DNA of 64,000 bases, from positions 308,778,147-308,842,146 of the forward strand of contig NC_134455.1 in the NCBI RefSeq assembly GCF_047948215.1, written 5' to 3'. The notes below the pieces were generated by a model. The model worked only from the letters and a program-made list of their open reading frames with translations. It had not been told where the DNA came from and did not search any database. The position numbers and the translations under genes are program-made. Below are positions 24,650 to 37,247 of this stretch, piece by piece. This DNA comes from Lycorma delicatula. Lineage: Eukaryota; Arthropoda; Insecta; Hemiptera; Fulgoridae. The first letter of the stretch is position 1. Each line of letters opens with the position of its first letter.

Positions 24650-24684
24650 TATCAACAGCCAACCAAAGAGGTTGGCTGTTGATA
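24650..24684. repeat. perfect 15-bp hairpin
   Basis: Arms 24650-24664 (TATCAACAGCCAACC) and 24670-24684 are exact reverse complements around the loop AAAGA. Confidence 0.9.
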
Positions 24685-24739
24685 AAAAACTCTTCGCAAG
24701 TTTTATTTTTTCAGTTACAGGGACATCAATGGAAGTCCG

Positions 24740-25425
24740 AAATCAGTTTGTAGGCTGATAAACCCTTCATCGACTGATCCCATCTTTCCTACCACCAGCG
24801 AACAAGAGATGTTTACTTGCTCCTAGAAACTCTACTCCCTCATGCGAATGAGGAGGTCCAGTGGTCCATCTCGGTCACCACACCGGCGGCAACCCGAGAT
24901 AATCCTGTAATACCGAAGCACACATCATGCTTTGGGTATGGTACATTCAGCATAACCGAACGGAGACAAACCTGTGTACCAGGCTAAGAATTGCAGGGAC
25001 TCTCCCCCTTTCCAACGAGACCGACACTTCGTACAACACTTTCGAGAGCACCACCTGTAATTAAATCCACCGCTCTGATGTGCAGGGATCCCCGATATTG
25101 GTCATTATCCGAACGACGGTGGCTGTCGTTTTTTTCGGCTTTCTCTGCCACCTCAGTAAGGTGACTCAACAATGCGGCGTTTTTATCTATCCGTACCCCG
25201 AGGTAATTCACTGCAGGGTAAGGATGAACGACCGAGGTTCCAAACCTGAACGAAATCGGGATGAGCTTCCGTCTCCCTGAGACCATTTTGGTCTTCTCGA
25301 GTGAATAATTACCGCCTCGCTCCCAGTTTCCATCACCACCTGTTTCCACTTGGCCGTTACGACCTGTGCCAAATCGTCAACGAACCCGGTCAGGGCTGCC
25401 CCTTCGGGACTCTCCGCAAGTTATA
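24740..25425 (-). pseudogene. R1-clade-like LINE reverse transcriptase fragment
   Basis: Much more GC-rich than its surroundings. On the minus strand, about 25415-25310 reads ESPEGAALTGFVDDLAQVV, in which FVDD is the catalytic box of R1/Jockey-type reverse transcriptases. After a frameshift, 25349-24984 encodes KTKMVSGRRKL, FRFGTSVVHPYPAVNYLGVR (thumb region) and IDKNAALLSHLTEVAEKAEK. 24983-24740 is probably degraded C-terminal or 3' sequence. The endonuclease, the RT fingers and most of the C-terminus are absent. The clade is inferred from motif wording. Confidence 0.65.
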
Positions 25426-28400
25426 CTATACCTACTGTAATAATTTGTTAATATCCTCGTGATTTCTTATATAACTGTTAAATCTATAAAAAATATTACT
25501 AGTCAAAAATGTTTCAGTATAATTTTGAGGTGCCGACATTCTGTACTTACTTTTATATAAAATTCTCGAATAAAGCGACCTTAATTTTACACGTAATATT
25601 AGCAATAGTCGTAGTAGAAGTTCTGAAAAATAAATGCTAGTTCTCATAAATTATTCAGTTTAAAAAGCTAAATATTCCACCCTTTGATACTATTGTATAA
25701 TCTTCCGATCCCTCAAATATCAATTACTTCCTCTTTAGTAATAAAAGAAATAATAGAACGTTAGTAATAAAATTTATATTTATTAATGAATAATTACAAT
25801 AGTGATAAACCAACAACTATTGTGAAATTATTTAACTAGTATAAATATTTGCTATTCAGACGGAGCCTCGCGAAATAAGATAAAAAAATTAGATAATGTA
25901 AGGCAATTTAGTTATTTTTTAAATGATGTTTAATATAATAATCAAACATAATAATGTTTTAAAATTACATAAGTCCGGATGTAATATTGTGAACACAATT
26001 TAATAATTATTGAGAACTTTATTATCTATGACGCTATCTTTACGGTTGTTTCATTCCATATAATTTGAAAGAATAATATTTATTTCTTGGATAAAAGTTA
26101 TATTAACTTCTATCATAAATTCGATAGTAATGGTCAAATAAGAACATGTGTTGTAAAGATCAAACACAATACAAATATGAAACTTATAAGGAAAACTCAA
26201 CAACGAAAAGTATTTAAAATTCTAATTTCTACTTAGTCTCCAGATAAAACCCCCCTAAGACCAATATCTCAGAATAAGAATCCTTAACGTGTCATTATCA
26301 TAGAGATCTATAAATTTCATTTTTTTTATTGCTAGAGAAAACTTTCAACACTGGAAGTTATCATTTGATTTATTAACATTGTAGGTAAATAATGCACAAT
26401 ATTTATTTGTGCACTGTATTTACACCTTATTTGTTCCCACAAGTAATCCTCTGATTACTATATCTATATAAATTGGTGGTTTTCCCCTTAAAATGTAAAA
26501 TTTAACTGTTGTTTAAAAAAAAGATTATTTCTAAAGAAAAACTAGTACGTTGATACTATTACAATAAATAATCTTTCATGTAAATTAATAATTACTAAAA
26601 ATGTTTCAGTCTTACTCTTTAACGGTTAAATAAATAAAATAATGATGATGGTACGTAAAATTAATTTTATTTAAACAGAAATAAGAATTTATCAATTCTT
26701 AATGTAAAAGAAAAAAATACACAATTAATTTCTGCGTAAAATCAGAAAAATAAGATAATAAATCATTTCATGAATGGGTCCATAGTTAAAACTAATGGTA
26801 CGATAATAGAAAAACCCGTGGTACAATAATAATTCGTGAGAATATTAATAAAACTCAATGTCAATAGCATTCTGAATTTCAATTACAGACCACAGCATCG
26901 TATCGCGTGGTATAAAAAAAACATTTAATATTATAAATAGCCTGTTTATTTGTTATGATATATTTTAAGTGCTGTTGATACAAATTTTATTGGCAGTACT
27001 TAACTTTTTTTCAGCGTTATGTGCGAACCACAATAAAATTTAACCAAATAATAGCGTATCTATTATTTTTTGTTGTGGTAAAATATACCGATAAGCTATT
27101 TCTAGTTAGAATTAGAAAAAAAACAAAGCTAATTAGAAAAAAACAAATAATGTTTTTGCAGTTATTTAATGGCATGATGTTAATTCATTTTTATTATTAA
27201 ATTTACGAGTGATTATAGATACATGTACGTAAATGCAGGTTTTTCGTACTTTCCAAGCATCCCCATAAGGTCATAACCCCATTAACTGCTTAAATATAAG
27301 CGATCTTAATTTTAAAAATTCTGTAGACCAGCCTAATAACAGAGAAACGTTTATTGTAATAAAAGCGAAGTAAACGAATTATTACTATAAGAATATAAAT
27401 CTATTTGTATAAAAATGCGTCTACAAGAATACTAAATATAACAGCAATGTCGATAATCAATGGTTAAGCCGCGCTACATATACCTAATAAGAACAGTATG
27501 CTTGGAGTATTTGTGTTAGATGCAAGACATAACTGGTTTTGTGAAAAGCTTGACTCGTGAACATTGACTTCACTTGTGTGGACAAATGGCACTGTATGTA
27601 TTGCCAATACTGTGTCTTAAACCAAGTATTTCCATTTCTTTCAATGAAAATACAAAACCTGAGGACTCATCAAATTTTCAGACTACAAATTTGTGATTAT
27701 ATAAAATCAAAATTTAAACAAAATAATTTTATATAATGTAATAAACAAAATATTCTTCCATTACAAATCAACAGCAAGAAATAAGTTGTTCATTAAATAA
27801 TATAATTTTTAATTTAAAAAATTTTGAGAATGAAAAGGAATTTATAATTTCCTATAAATTAAAGCTTAGTCAGAATCTCTAGAATGTATTCTTAACTTCC
27901 CCAAAATTTTATTAATGCCAACCAAATATAAACGCTCACCGGTTTTGTATACGGCTAACAAAACAGTAGTGTGTTGTGCGATGATGAGCATATATTTTAG
28001 GTAAATTGACTATATGTATACGCTAGGCCTTATCTCATCAATGAAATATGTGCTCTAGGCCTACGTTTATGATGTAGATAACAAATTACCGTTAAAAAAA
28101 GTTGCTTTTTTCAATACGGAATTTGATTATTCACGTGCAATACAGCACATTTAAAATAATAATGTTAGTTTACGAATTTATTGGATAAATCTTTTTGTAC
28201 TCTTAAAGCATAATTTTATTTTATTCAGGGTTATGTTAGAGGAAAATAAAACAAAAAAAATCACGCTAAACAACAGAACTAAATTCGGGTATTAATTTTA
28301 AAGACAGGTTAATAATCATAACCATTTTGTTCGTTCAGAAATTGGAACAAAATCCTTTTAACTACTATTCCACTAGAGCTAAAAAGTACTGTACTATTAC

Positions 28401-29201
28401 CATTACGTCCGCTAACACTGATCTTAGGTAGGTATGAACTATTTTCAGATATTAATAGTTTTTTAGTCTCATAATTTGATGTTTTATTATAAATATATAA
28501 GAATTAAATTATCGTTAAATATGCATGTCAATAATTACAGATATTAGTTATCAGAAAAAAAATTTAAAACAGTTTAATATAGTGCTTCGAAATTATTAAA
28601 ATTTTCATTAAAAAAATATAATACTGTTTTATTCTACTCACTATAAAAATGTCAAACGAATTAAAAAAAGTTACATTAGATTAAAATGTAAGAGCTGTCG
28701 GTTTTGAACAACTTTTTATTAATTTAGGCAAAAAAAATGTGTATATTATATATGCACTGCAAACAACCATGTTAACAAAGAATCGCAATAACATGGAAAA
28801 GTTTATATATTTAAAAAACAATAATTTTTCCTTATTTCATTTTAGGTTTTGTAATTATAAAATATAAATCTTGTAAAAATATTGTTTTAATTAAATTAAA
28901 GAACGTTATTTAATAGCCTGTTGTATTGACAGCACTGTAGCATGCACGTTTTCACGTCTACGATTTGAGCTTAGCTAGTACGATAGCGTAAGTAATATAA
29001 ACAAAGATCATACGACAAGAGAAACTTATTCGTTAACTAAAATTATTAATTTTAAATAAGTTTAATAATTAAAAAATAATATTATGAAATTGAACTTGTA
29101 ATAATTACTTACCGTTAATACAAAAAGAAAAAATAATAATAATCCAAGTAAAAAGTCACGTAAAATGGAATGCAACAGCAATAAACCGTTCTATACTCCA
29201 A
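25426..29201. other. AT-rich DNA, 3.8 kb, no gene seen
   Basis: Uniformly AT-rich with short chance frames. I found no transposon protein, tRNA or repeated block. The small GC-richer patches at about 27450-27620 and 28010-28080 have no recognisable content. Confidence 0.5.
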
Positions 29202-29390
29202 CTATAATAACAATGCTAGTTGCCAGTACACGTCAGACAGGCGAGGCCCAAACATGTTTAACTCACCAGGTACTTCGCAGATATTCCACTTTCCTTTTAT
29301 GACGTAGCATCCATCCCTACTACCTACGTACAATACATAACCTCCCACTAACTCTACCTGTTCGTATTGTATTGCTAGCAGAGTTAGCAT
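29202..29390 (-). other. possible host exon with consensus splice donor
   Basis: The minus-strand frame of 62 codons has balanced composition unlike the flanking AT-rich DNA and encodes VELVGGYVLYVGSRDGCYVI and KGKWNICEVPGE. On the minus strand CCTG|GTGAGT (about 29271-29262) fits a 5' splice site, and a CAG at about 29348 could be the acceptor, though without a strong pyrimidine tract. That would give an ~80-nt exon. I do not recognise the protein. It may equally be transposon-derived or chance. Confidence 0.2.
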
Positions 29391-30229
29391 TTATTTGTTA
29401 TGGTAATCATTATGTTTCCAAAATTAAATGCAAACTTAGCGTTAAAAATGATAATAATGATTATGTTACTGTCGTGATATTGATTATTAAATAATTATTG
29501 AAATTGAAACAAATCATAGCTTTGGTAGTTAAAAAATTAAAATAAGACAAACATAACATATAAATAATACGAGTAAATTGATAAGGAAAAATAAGTGGTG
29601 GGAGGTTTTTACTCTTTCATGTACTTTATGTAAGTTTTATTTTACCAATAGCACATATCATTTATGCACTTAGCATAAAACGTTCTCAATGTGGTTGTTT
29701 AATTCTTTAAAAGTTGGGCCTACTTATTGTTGGATATTTTTTATAGAATTACTTAACCCAAGTATTTTTTTTTTTAATTGACAAATAATTTATAACTTAA
29801 TAATTGGAAATGTATGAAGGAAGGAAAAAGTAGCAGAAGCAAAGGTAGTACAGAAAAAATCCGCAACATAAAACCTAATTAAACTGATAGGATTATTTTT
29901 TTGTTGGCTGCAATAATTTATTTGAAAAAACTAACAACAAAGTTGTTATAGTTTCCTGGCATTGTGGCATTGGTTAGTTATTCTTATATAGTGGAAAATA
30001 ATGTTACATGAAAATATTTTTAAAATCTTTTCTGCTCTACTCACAAAATCACCTCCAAAAAAGTGGGTTAATTTGTCTATGACTACTATGTTAAAGGGGG
30101 GAACAAACTAAAAAAAAAAAATAATCCACTGAAAAATGTACACCCAATAAAAAGTTATGATGAAATTTTATTATAATGTTATAATTAAAAGTTTAAAAAA
30201 ACCAAAATAAGTTTTACCAAATTCAAAAA
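29391..30229. other. AT-rich DNA, nothing recognised
   Basis: No supportable feature. Confidence 0.5.
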
Positions 30230-30790
30230 ATTGATATTTTTAAACTTTGATCAGCTTCCCTACCTCTCCAATATTGTCCCCAATGTAATTTTTTTTTGTC
30301 ATTTGCAGTACTACTATGCCTAGGAAGGCACAACAAAAATTCAGTTAAAAAACAAATATGCAATAAATAAAAAGAGAGCTTGTTTTGATTTTGTGGAGAG
30401 GCGAAAATCTGGGGTCAAAATTCTTTTTAAAATGGTAAGATAGTCACGAAATTATGTACTGAGCATAATATAAAGTGGAGTTATGTTTGCAAATGTTGAG
30501 AAAATTGACCCCAATGAACTATATACTACATTCCCTGGTGATATTGACCCCAAACTTTTACCAACGAATTTCCCTATACACAAGTATCTGTGCCAAATTT
30601 CATCAAAATATGTCTACCCAGTCAAAAGTTATTGGTTTGTATGTCCAAACATACATAAGTTTTTTGGGACTTCTGGGTCATGACACATTGAGAAATGCAA
30701 AAACTCATATCCCATTTTTTTTTATTGATTATCATACTTATTTCTTGTAGCATAGCTCTAGGGCTATGTTGCAAGGAAAGTAAAATTAAA
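30230..30790 (+). repeat. probable repeat tail
   Basis: Contains TGTGCCAAATTTCATCAAAA, TACCCAGTCAAAAGTTATTG and GTATGTCCAAACATACATAA. I associate this wording with 3' tails of insect transposable elements. The two overlapping frames at 30475-30750 are by-products. There is no second copy in the window, so the call rests on style. Confidence 0.3.
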
Positions 30791-31299
30791 TGAAATTAAC
30801 ATTTCTTATTTTTTTTAAATGGTATTATGTTAATAAATTAGGCTAACTAAGCAGTGTTTAGTTTATGGCTTGGTGTGAGAAATATTTATGTTATTTTATG
30901 ACCAAAATTAGTTGGTTTTTAATATGTGGTCAAATTCTGTATTTTTTACCAAGAATTACTTATGTTGCTTATATAATGTTCAGAATATAACACTAATAAT
31001 ATTTCCTCAATTCTTTTTATGGTATTCAACTTTTATTTCATTCTCAGTTTGGATAATACAATTGTTTAACCTTATTCAATCTTATATAATAATACTAGTA
31101 ATTGTGATCAACCATCTAATTGTCAAAATAATTTTTATCACCCATCGTATTTCATCCATCTTATCTTTGTTTTGTATGTTACTTCTTTTTGGGGCCGGAT
31201 CTGCTTTGATTACAAACACAGCCCCAAGGGAAAATCATGGGGAATTCATTCCTGTACTTCTACCATCTTTGTAAGAAAAATTCTCAGTATCTTTGACAC

Positions 31300-31620
31300 T
31301 GCATGTCACATTCATTTATTCTGCAGTATAGTCCCCATGATGTTATTAGGGTAAGCAAGCTGAATTCTCTGAGGCATGCTTCCCTATGCTACAAGAACCA
31401 GTTGCATTAAAATATGGTATGTTCTGTAGTGTCCTCCCTTCCACAATAATCACATTTTGAGAAGGGTCTCAATGCCCATACGTACAGATGTGCTTTGAAG
31501 CAATCTTGACCAGTCAGGAACTAAGTCAACTTACATCCCAGTTTCTTGTGCTTACAGTCCAGGATTAGTCTATAGGTCCACCAGCTGATCCCATTTATCC
31601 ATCTATCTCCTACACTGCAC
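31300..31620 (-). pseudogene. R1-clade-like LINE C-terminal zinc-knuckle fragment
   Basis: On the minus strand: KLT*FLTGQDCFKAHLY, then KCDYCGREDTTEHTIF*C (about 31475-31420), a Cys-X2-Cys-X8-His-X4-Cys knuckle. The phrase LTGxxCFKAYL followed by CDYCG...EHTLFxC is characteristic of the C-terminus of R1-type LINE ORF2 proteins. Stops interrupt it. It may belong with the RT scrap at 24740-25425, same strand and clade, but 6 kb separates them. Confidence 0.6.
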
Positions 31621-31628
31621 TCCATAGC

Positions 31629-31725
31629 ATGGTAGTGGCATTATGGCTTTTATTCAGAAAGATCTAGGTTTGAATCCTAGTCAGGCTTGGTATTTCCACA
31701 AGAGAGAGAGAGTGAGAGAGTAAAA
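31629..31725 (+). repeat. SINE S2 fragment with GA-repeat tail
   Basis: GGTAGTGGCATTATGGC (A-box-like) and GGTTTGAATCCTAGTCAGGC (B-box region), then TTGGTATTTCCACA and an AG microsatellite (about 31701-31720). Confidence 0.55.
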
Positions 31726-32280
31726 TTATTTTGTTAGATTAGATAAGTAATAAGACGGCTGCAATTAGACTGATTTTAATTCAAAAAACCACTTTAGTAT
31801 TACATTTTTGATTGAAAAAATTTGTTGTACTTAGTTATTTCTTGTATTTACTTTTTTTGATCATGCTTTTATTTTTCAAATTATATTTTTTAGAAATGGT
31901 AGAAATTTATTGTGAATGGTTTAAATAAAGTCTTGTTTCTTTGGTTCATAACAAAGTTGGTGGTTGTACATGTACAAGAGGATCATTAATGGTGATCCAA
32001 TATGATCATTGATTTTTACAACACATGAAATTTTTATGGTACGTTGGACTACCTTGATTGTGTTGTACAGTTATATAAGTATTACCATTTTAATACATTT
32101 TTATTGTGTTATTCTTTTAATTAAACTATTTTCTTTGTATTATTTATTTACAACCTACAATGATTTAAAAAATATATTTTAATAACTGAAATGAGATGAT
32201 TGAATAACATAAAGAAGAATATAACAAAATGAACATAATGAAATCTAGATTTGACTTTGATTTTATCTTTATGTAAGTAC

Positions 32281-32500
32281 TAGCTGCAGAGCCGTGTCGT
32301 AGGCACGTCCTCCACAGCTAGGCCCTGCGGGTGGGTTGCCCTGACAGGCGACATCATGTAATAGGATAATTAGGTGTCCAGAATTGATTACCTCTTGTGT
32401 TTGAATGATGAAAATTGGTATAAAAAAAGTTAAATTACAAATTGATACTAACGAATCAGGATTTTCTGCTGGTGATCAATTAATTCTGATGCGTATTGTT
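32281..32500 (+). repeat. dispersed repeat fragment
   Basis: A GC-rich start (CTAGCTGCAGAGCCGTGTCG) followed by AACGAATCAGGATTTTCTGC, TGGTG and ATCAATTAATTCTGATGC. The latter block recurs at 33391-33433 (AACAAATCGGGATTTTCTGC ... CAATACATTCTGGTGC), showing two copies of one family. Confidence 0.5.
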
Positions 32501-32569
32501 TGGTTATAGTTCATTATTTTATGAAGAAAAACAATCACATAAATAAAAAAATATATTATTAATATACTA

Positions 32570-33095
32570 GCAAACCCAGCAATGCGTCGCTATTGCTAGA
32601 TTTGAGTGATAATATATACACAGATTAAATGAACACAATTGAAAGTTTGATAAAATATTAACAAAATGAACATTACGGGACTTCACAAAATTTAACATTT
32701 TCCCTTTTACTCCTTCCCCCTTTTACCGTTTCCCTATTTCCCCATTTCCTTTTTTCAGTTTTCATTTTTACAGTCTCTTTCTTTTCACCAATTTCCTCTT
32801 TCCCTCCACCAATTTCCCCATTCCTTCCTCTTTACATTTCATTCTCCCATTTATGTTTATCTTATTTTCCTTTTCCCTTTTTCTTATTTCCATTTTCCCC
32901 ATCTGCCCTTTTTACCTTCTTTAGTTTTCCCTTTTCTGATTTTTCCCTTTCTCCATGTAAATCATGATGTAAATCGGCCCAGTAGTATTTTAGTTTATAG
33001 TGGATGCACATATCAGAAACATTGAAATGGAATCGTAAAATACAATCAAATGGAATCAACAAATGCTATACTAAATAGTATAGCATTTGTTGATT
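32570..33095 (+). repeat. dispersed repeat with C/T-rich core (copy 2)
   Basis: Same order of modules as 4681-5090: a head with TAGCAAACCCAGCAATGCGT, a pyrimidine-rich TTTCCC tract (32695-32955) and a tail with TCGGCCCAGTAGTATTTTAG and ATGGAATCGTAAAATA. It ends in a perfect 19-bp hairpin at 33054-33095 (loop AAAT). No coding capacity is visible. Confidence 0.65.
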
Positions 33096-33139
33096 TTACA
33101 TTTACAGATAGAGTCGTTTTTAAAAAAAGTATGTTTTTA

Positions 33140-33440
33140 CCTGTCACAAGTGTGACATCTTAGGTATATAACTAGTAGGTGTATAAAAACATACGCATAT
33201 TCGAATGCAACGTTGTGTCAAAATTTCAAAAAAATCGCTGAAGAACTTTAAGAGATTTAAGATTTTTAAAAAACAAACAAATACATTTTTATTTATATAG
33301 ATATTTTGCATATATATCATATATATATGTGATATGTCGATGTATAATAATATAATAAGTAAACACCTGACCACCATGAGACATGTACTAACAAATCGGG
33401 ATTTTCTGCTAGTGTCCAATACATTCTGGTGCTAAGCTAA
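33140..33440 (+). repeat. dispersed repeat / LINE-tail fragment
   Basis: TCAAAATTTCAAAAAAATCG, AAACAAACAAATACATTTTT and ATTTATATAGAT look like an RTE-type 3' tail. The following AACAAATCGGGATTTTCTGC block matches 32447-32495. Confidence 0.4.
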
Positions 33441-33799
33441 GGGAAATGGACACATACACAGATCCACATATAAATGCCCTTTAGTAGGGTAGGATTTGTA
33501 TCTAGATCGAATCATTATGTATAAATAGCATTTCAGAAGTCGTTCTACCAACATTATGAACTCACGTCTTTTAAATCATAAAAAAATAATTTTTATATTC
33601 GCATATTCTGTGTACAAATTAGATTTAAAATTTGAATTTCCTGTCTAGTCCTGGACCCCTGCTACATTCGTTTGCTCATTATCCTCATGGTTGTGAGAGT
33701 AATACTGATAAATAATGATTTAAAGTATACAGACTAAAAATAACTGAAAAAGAAACTAAATTACTTGTACAAAAGATAGAATAGTAGTAACTTAAGTTC

Positions 33800-34010
33800 A
33801 TAGACTTTTGATGAGGAAAAATTCACAACTTAACCCCTAAAGGGGGCTAGGGCCTTGAACCATGGCTTAAAACCTTCCTTGGGATAACACGAGTGTATTC
33901 TGAAAATCTGAAAGCACTTGGTTGGTGCTGTTGCAAATCTTGCATGCCGTTGCAAATGAACAGACAGAACCTGCCATGAACTTTCATATTTATATATATA
34001 TATAACTTGA
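33800..34010 (+). repeat. LINE-tail-like repeat
   Basis: TAACCCCTAAAGGGGGCTAG, ACCTTCCTTGGGATAACACG, AACAGACAGAACCTGCCATG and AACTTTCATATTTATATATA. The GACAGA-type motif before a TATA run is the layout of several insect LINE tails. No protein remains. Confidence 0.35.
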
Positions 34011-35139
34011 AATTACTACCAAAATTTGCCTAATGGCATGTGCTTGGATACATGTCACACCTACTGGTAGGTAGTGCAAGTAAATGTAAAATTAATGAAA
34101 GCTAAATTACATATAGATTAATATGTGTATATGAAAATAAAGATATTTATCTCACAAATGAATAAACAATAATAACAAAAATCTGCAGCTGTTCTACTTA
34201 AAAGGCATCATAAACTTTTGAAGGAAAGTTATTTAACTAATGAAAAATCCCAAAATATTACAACACTGCTTTCTGCAATTATAAAATCAAATCCTTGAGA
34301 AATTCAGTGAAACAATATCTCAGGAAATTAGAACTAAGCCACTTCAAATAATAATTTTTCTCTTAATATCAATTGCAAACAGATAAGAAATTTAAAAATT
34401 ATCTTCAATACATTTAATATTGATTTTATTACTCTATATAAAAACAATTTTCATCTGACTGCCACACCTCTATAATACGCGTTAAAAATTCTTTGTAGAT
34501 TACATCATTAGTACCCAAGGAAATTAATAATATTGCACACATTTAAAGATAAGCAGTTATCAACAAAACTTCTAGTAAGACTTTCCTGAATGAACATTCT
34601 TATTGATCTCAAATATTAATTCATTTTTAACAAAGTTATTAACTCTAACTTCTATTTAACTCTGATTATTACATAGTACATGTTTGTATTTGAGTATTAC
34701 ACTGGTCAACATGATTTTTGCCTTATGAGTACCAATAGGTGTATTTAATGCAGGTTTTTATCCTGTTTTCAAATATGTATTTGGAATTTCTCCATCACCT
34801 ACAGTTTATTTGTTATTTTAATTTTTTTAAATATTTTAAAGCGTTTTTTTTTGTTCATTTGTCCAATGTCATGTAAAAGCTCCTAGAACATTGTAAATAT
34901 GATGAAACCAAATGAGTTAACTCAAAGGGTAGTGCTGCTACTGTTGTACTATTGTGGAGGTTCAGATGTGTATAGACATGTACAAATGTGATCTAGTGAA
35001 GCACGCATTCATCAGAACGATGCCTGTAGTGAGGTAATAGTGAACCAGAAACACATTATTGTGAGTGCTTTGAATGTCTGAATTATTGTGTGTTACATAT
35101 TTACAACTTTATTTCTTTTAATTAGCCGTTAGTTACAAA
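34011..35139. other. non-coding sequence upstream of the 35.1-kb relic
   Basis: No open frame recognised. The last few hundred bases may be the leader of the element beginning at 35140, but no terminal repeat was found. Confidence 0.35.
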
Positions 35140-36600
35140 ATGCCTAGAGTTTGTTTAAATCATCCTAACAATTTTTGTTATGTATATGCTGAAGTGATGC
35201 TCAAGTCCCAAAGGCGAAACCTTACTCCATTAGTAAAAAAGTGTTATGAACTTTATTTTGGGTGTAAAGTTGGGGGACCAAAGAAGGGCTTCAGCCCACA
35301 TATCTGTTGTTTATCATGTTCCAGGCTTCTCACTGCATGGAAAAATGGCATACAGCAAATGCCATTTGCTATCCCTATGATTCGGAGAGAACCCAGAAAT
35401 CTCTCTTCTGACTTATTTCTACTTAACAAACATTAAGGGGATTACATCAAAATCAAAACATATAGTGGTGTACCCTAACTTGCAATCTGTAGTGAGACCA
35501 GTTCCATACTGTGAAAAATTATCCATTCCAAAGTCTCCAGAATATGTGACATTAGATGAAGAGAATCTGATGGAAGTAAGGAAGAAAAAGAAACAGATTC
35601 TGGTGATACAACTTTTGAACAAAGCAGTTCGTCTGAGCCTCATATACTATTTTTCTGAATAAAATGGCTTAGTCTTTTGTAATGAAATTTCTTCTGTTAT
35701 GGAAACACTTTGTAATCAACATTACCCAACAGAATGGCACTTGTTCATTGATTCCTCTAAAGTTAGTTTAAAAGCTGTGCTTCTGCATAATGGCAATAAA
35801 TTCCCATCAGTACCTGTGGCTCACTCTGCTAGTATAAAAGAAACTTATCAAAACTTTAAATTTATATTGGAAAAGCTTCAATGTGCAGTTGTGGTGATTT
35901 AAAGGTAATTGTACTTATTCTTGGTCTACAGCTTGGTTACACAAATTACTGTTGTTTTTTGTATGAATGGGATAGTAGAGGCAGAAAAAGCCATTTCATT
36001 AGAAAAAAATGGCCTACACGCAAATCACTCATTCTTGAACAGAAAAATATGAAACACGGTTATTGTGTAATCCTAAAAATGTGTATCTACCTCCATTATA
36101 TATCAAACTAGGATTAATGAAGAATTTCACCAAGGCCATGGACAATACTCCTGGTTTCATGTACTTAAAACAAAAGTTTCCTAAAATTAGTGATGCAAAA
36201 ATTAAAGAAGGAATATTTGTGGGTCCACAAGTACGATAATTAATGCATGATGAAAAGTTTGAAGAACTATTAAATCCACTGGAGAAAGCAGCTTGGCAAG
36301 CATTCAAAAATGTTACTCAGAGTTTTTTGGGAAATCGAAAGGCAGAAAATTACTGTGATATTGTCAATGATCTTATATCTTATAAAAATTTGGGTTGCAA
36401 TATGCCCTTAAAAGTACACTTCCAGCATCCGGACCTAGATTTCTTCCTGGCGTAGTGAGTGATGTGCATAGGGAGTACTTTCATCAGGAGATATGAGCTA
36501 CAGAAAAGAGGTATCAAGGCAAATGGAATCCTAATATGCTGGTCGATTATTGTTGGTCCATCAAGAGGGATGCTCCACAGGCATAATATAGCAGAAAATC
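35140..36600 (+). pseudogene. unnamed multi-zinc, DDE-like transposon protein, copy 1
   Basis: Several segments in shifting frames form one protein. 35140-35436 is an N-terminal region with Cys pairs (RVCLNHP, CYELYFGC, HICCLSC). 35699-35902 has LFIDSSKVSLKAVLLHNGN. 35881-36111 has CGDLKVIVLILGLQLGYTNY and CCFLYEWDSR. 36243-36455 has AWQAFKNVTQSFLGN and LGCNMPLKVHF. 36456-36600 has YFHQEI and RYQGKWNPNMLVDYCWS. The acidic residues in FIDSSK, GDLK and FHQE could form a DDE-type RNase H-like active site; that is my inference. A diverged second copy is at 62451-64000. I believe this is a high-copy arthropod family, but cannot name it. Stops and frameshifts make this copy dead. Confidence 0.55.
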
Positions 36601-37042
36601 GTCGTTTCTTCCTTTCTAGATGAGTCAAATGTTTGAATATTGTGCAGTTAAGAATAAAAAATTATGATAGAAAAAATACTATCATAATAACATTTTACTT
36701 CCTAAGAAAAAAAAAAATTTTTGTTCCCAAGTGTTATTGTTTGAGTTCACATATTATGTTAGTCATAATTTAGTGTTATATGAGATTGGTTCCTTTTCAG
36801 TATCTGTTAGAGTTAAAAATTTACACATTTTTCTAATTTTTAAATTTGAAAAATTATTGAAAAAGTCTGCGGTAGCAAAAAATATTTATTGTTTTGGTGA
36901 ATCTCTCTTGGGAACATACACATGCTAAATTAATTTATTTATATTATGTTTTGGTGGTTTTATGGAATATTTTTTTTTAGTTATTAAAAAGCTAGTTTTT
37001 CTGCCATTTTAATTTACAACAAAACTGATATTTTATATATTT
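36601..37042. other. AT-rich DNA, nothing recognised
   Basis: A short 3' remainder of the preceding relic may be included. No repeat or RNA gene was identified. Confidence 0.45.
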
Positions 37043-37247
37043 TAGTAAACCTTACACTAGTGCGTTTGAACTAACTTGATAACTTACACCTTTATTACAC
37101 AATAAATTTATAAATTTTAATTTCGGCAGCTATTTTGAGGTGAACCCAACAGATCACAGCCATTCATGTATTTTTGTAATCCTCTAATAATGCTAAATCC
37201 GAATTTGAAATCAAAATCCAAGACAAAAAGTATTCAAACACACATAC
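37043..37247 (+). repeat. dispersed repeat, possible LTR/leader piece (plus copy)
   Basis: Inverted relative of 13617-13820: AGTAAACCTTACACTAGTGC, GCGTTTGAACTAACTTGATA and TTTTTGTAATCCTCTAATAA align base by base with its reverse complement, with a diverged central part. See the minus copy for the tentative Ty3-type reading. Confidence 0.6.
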
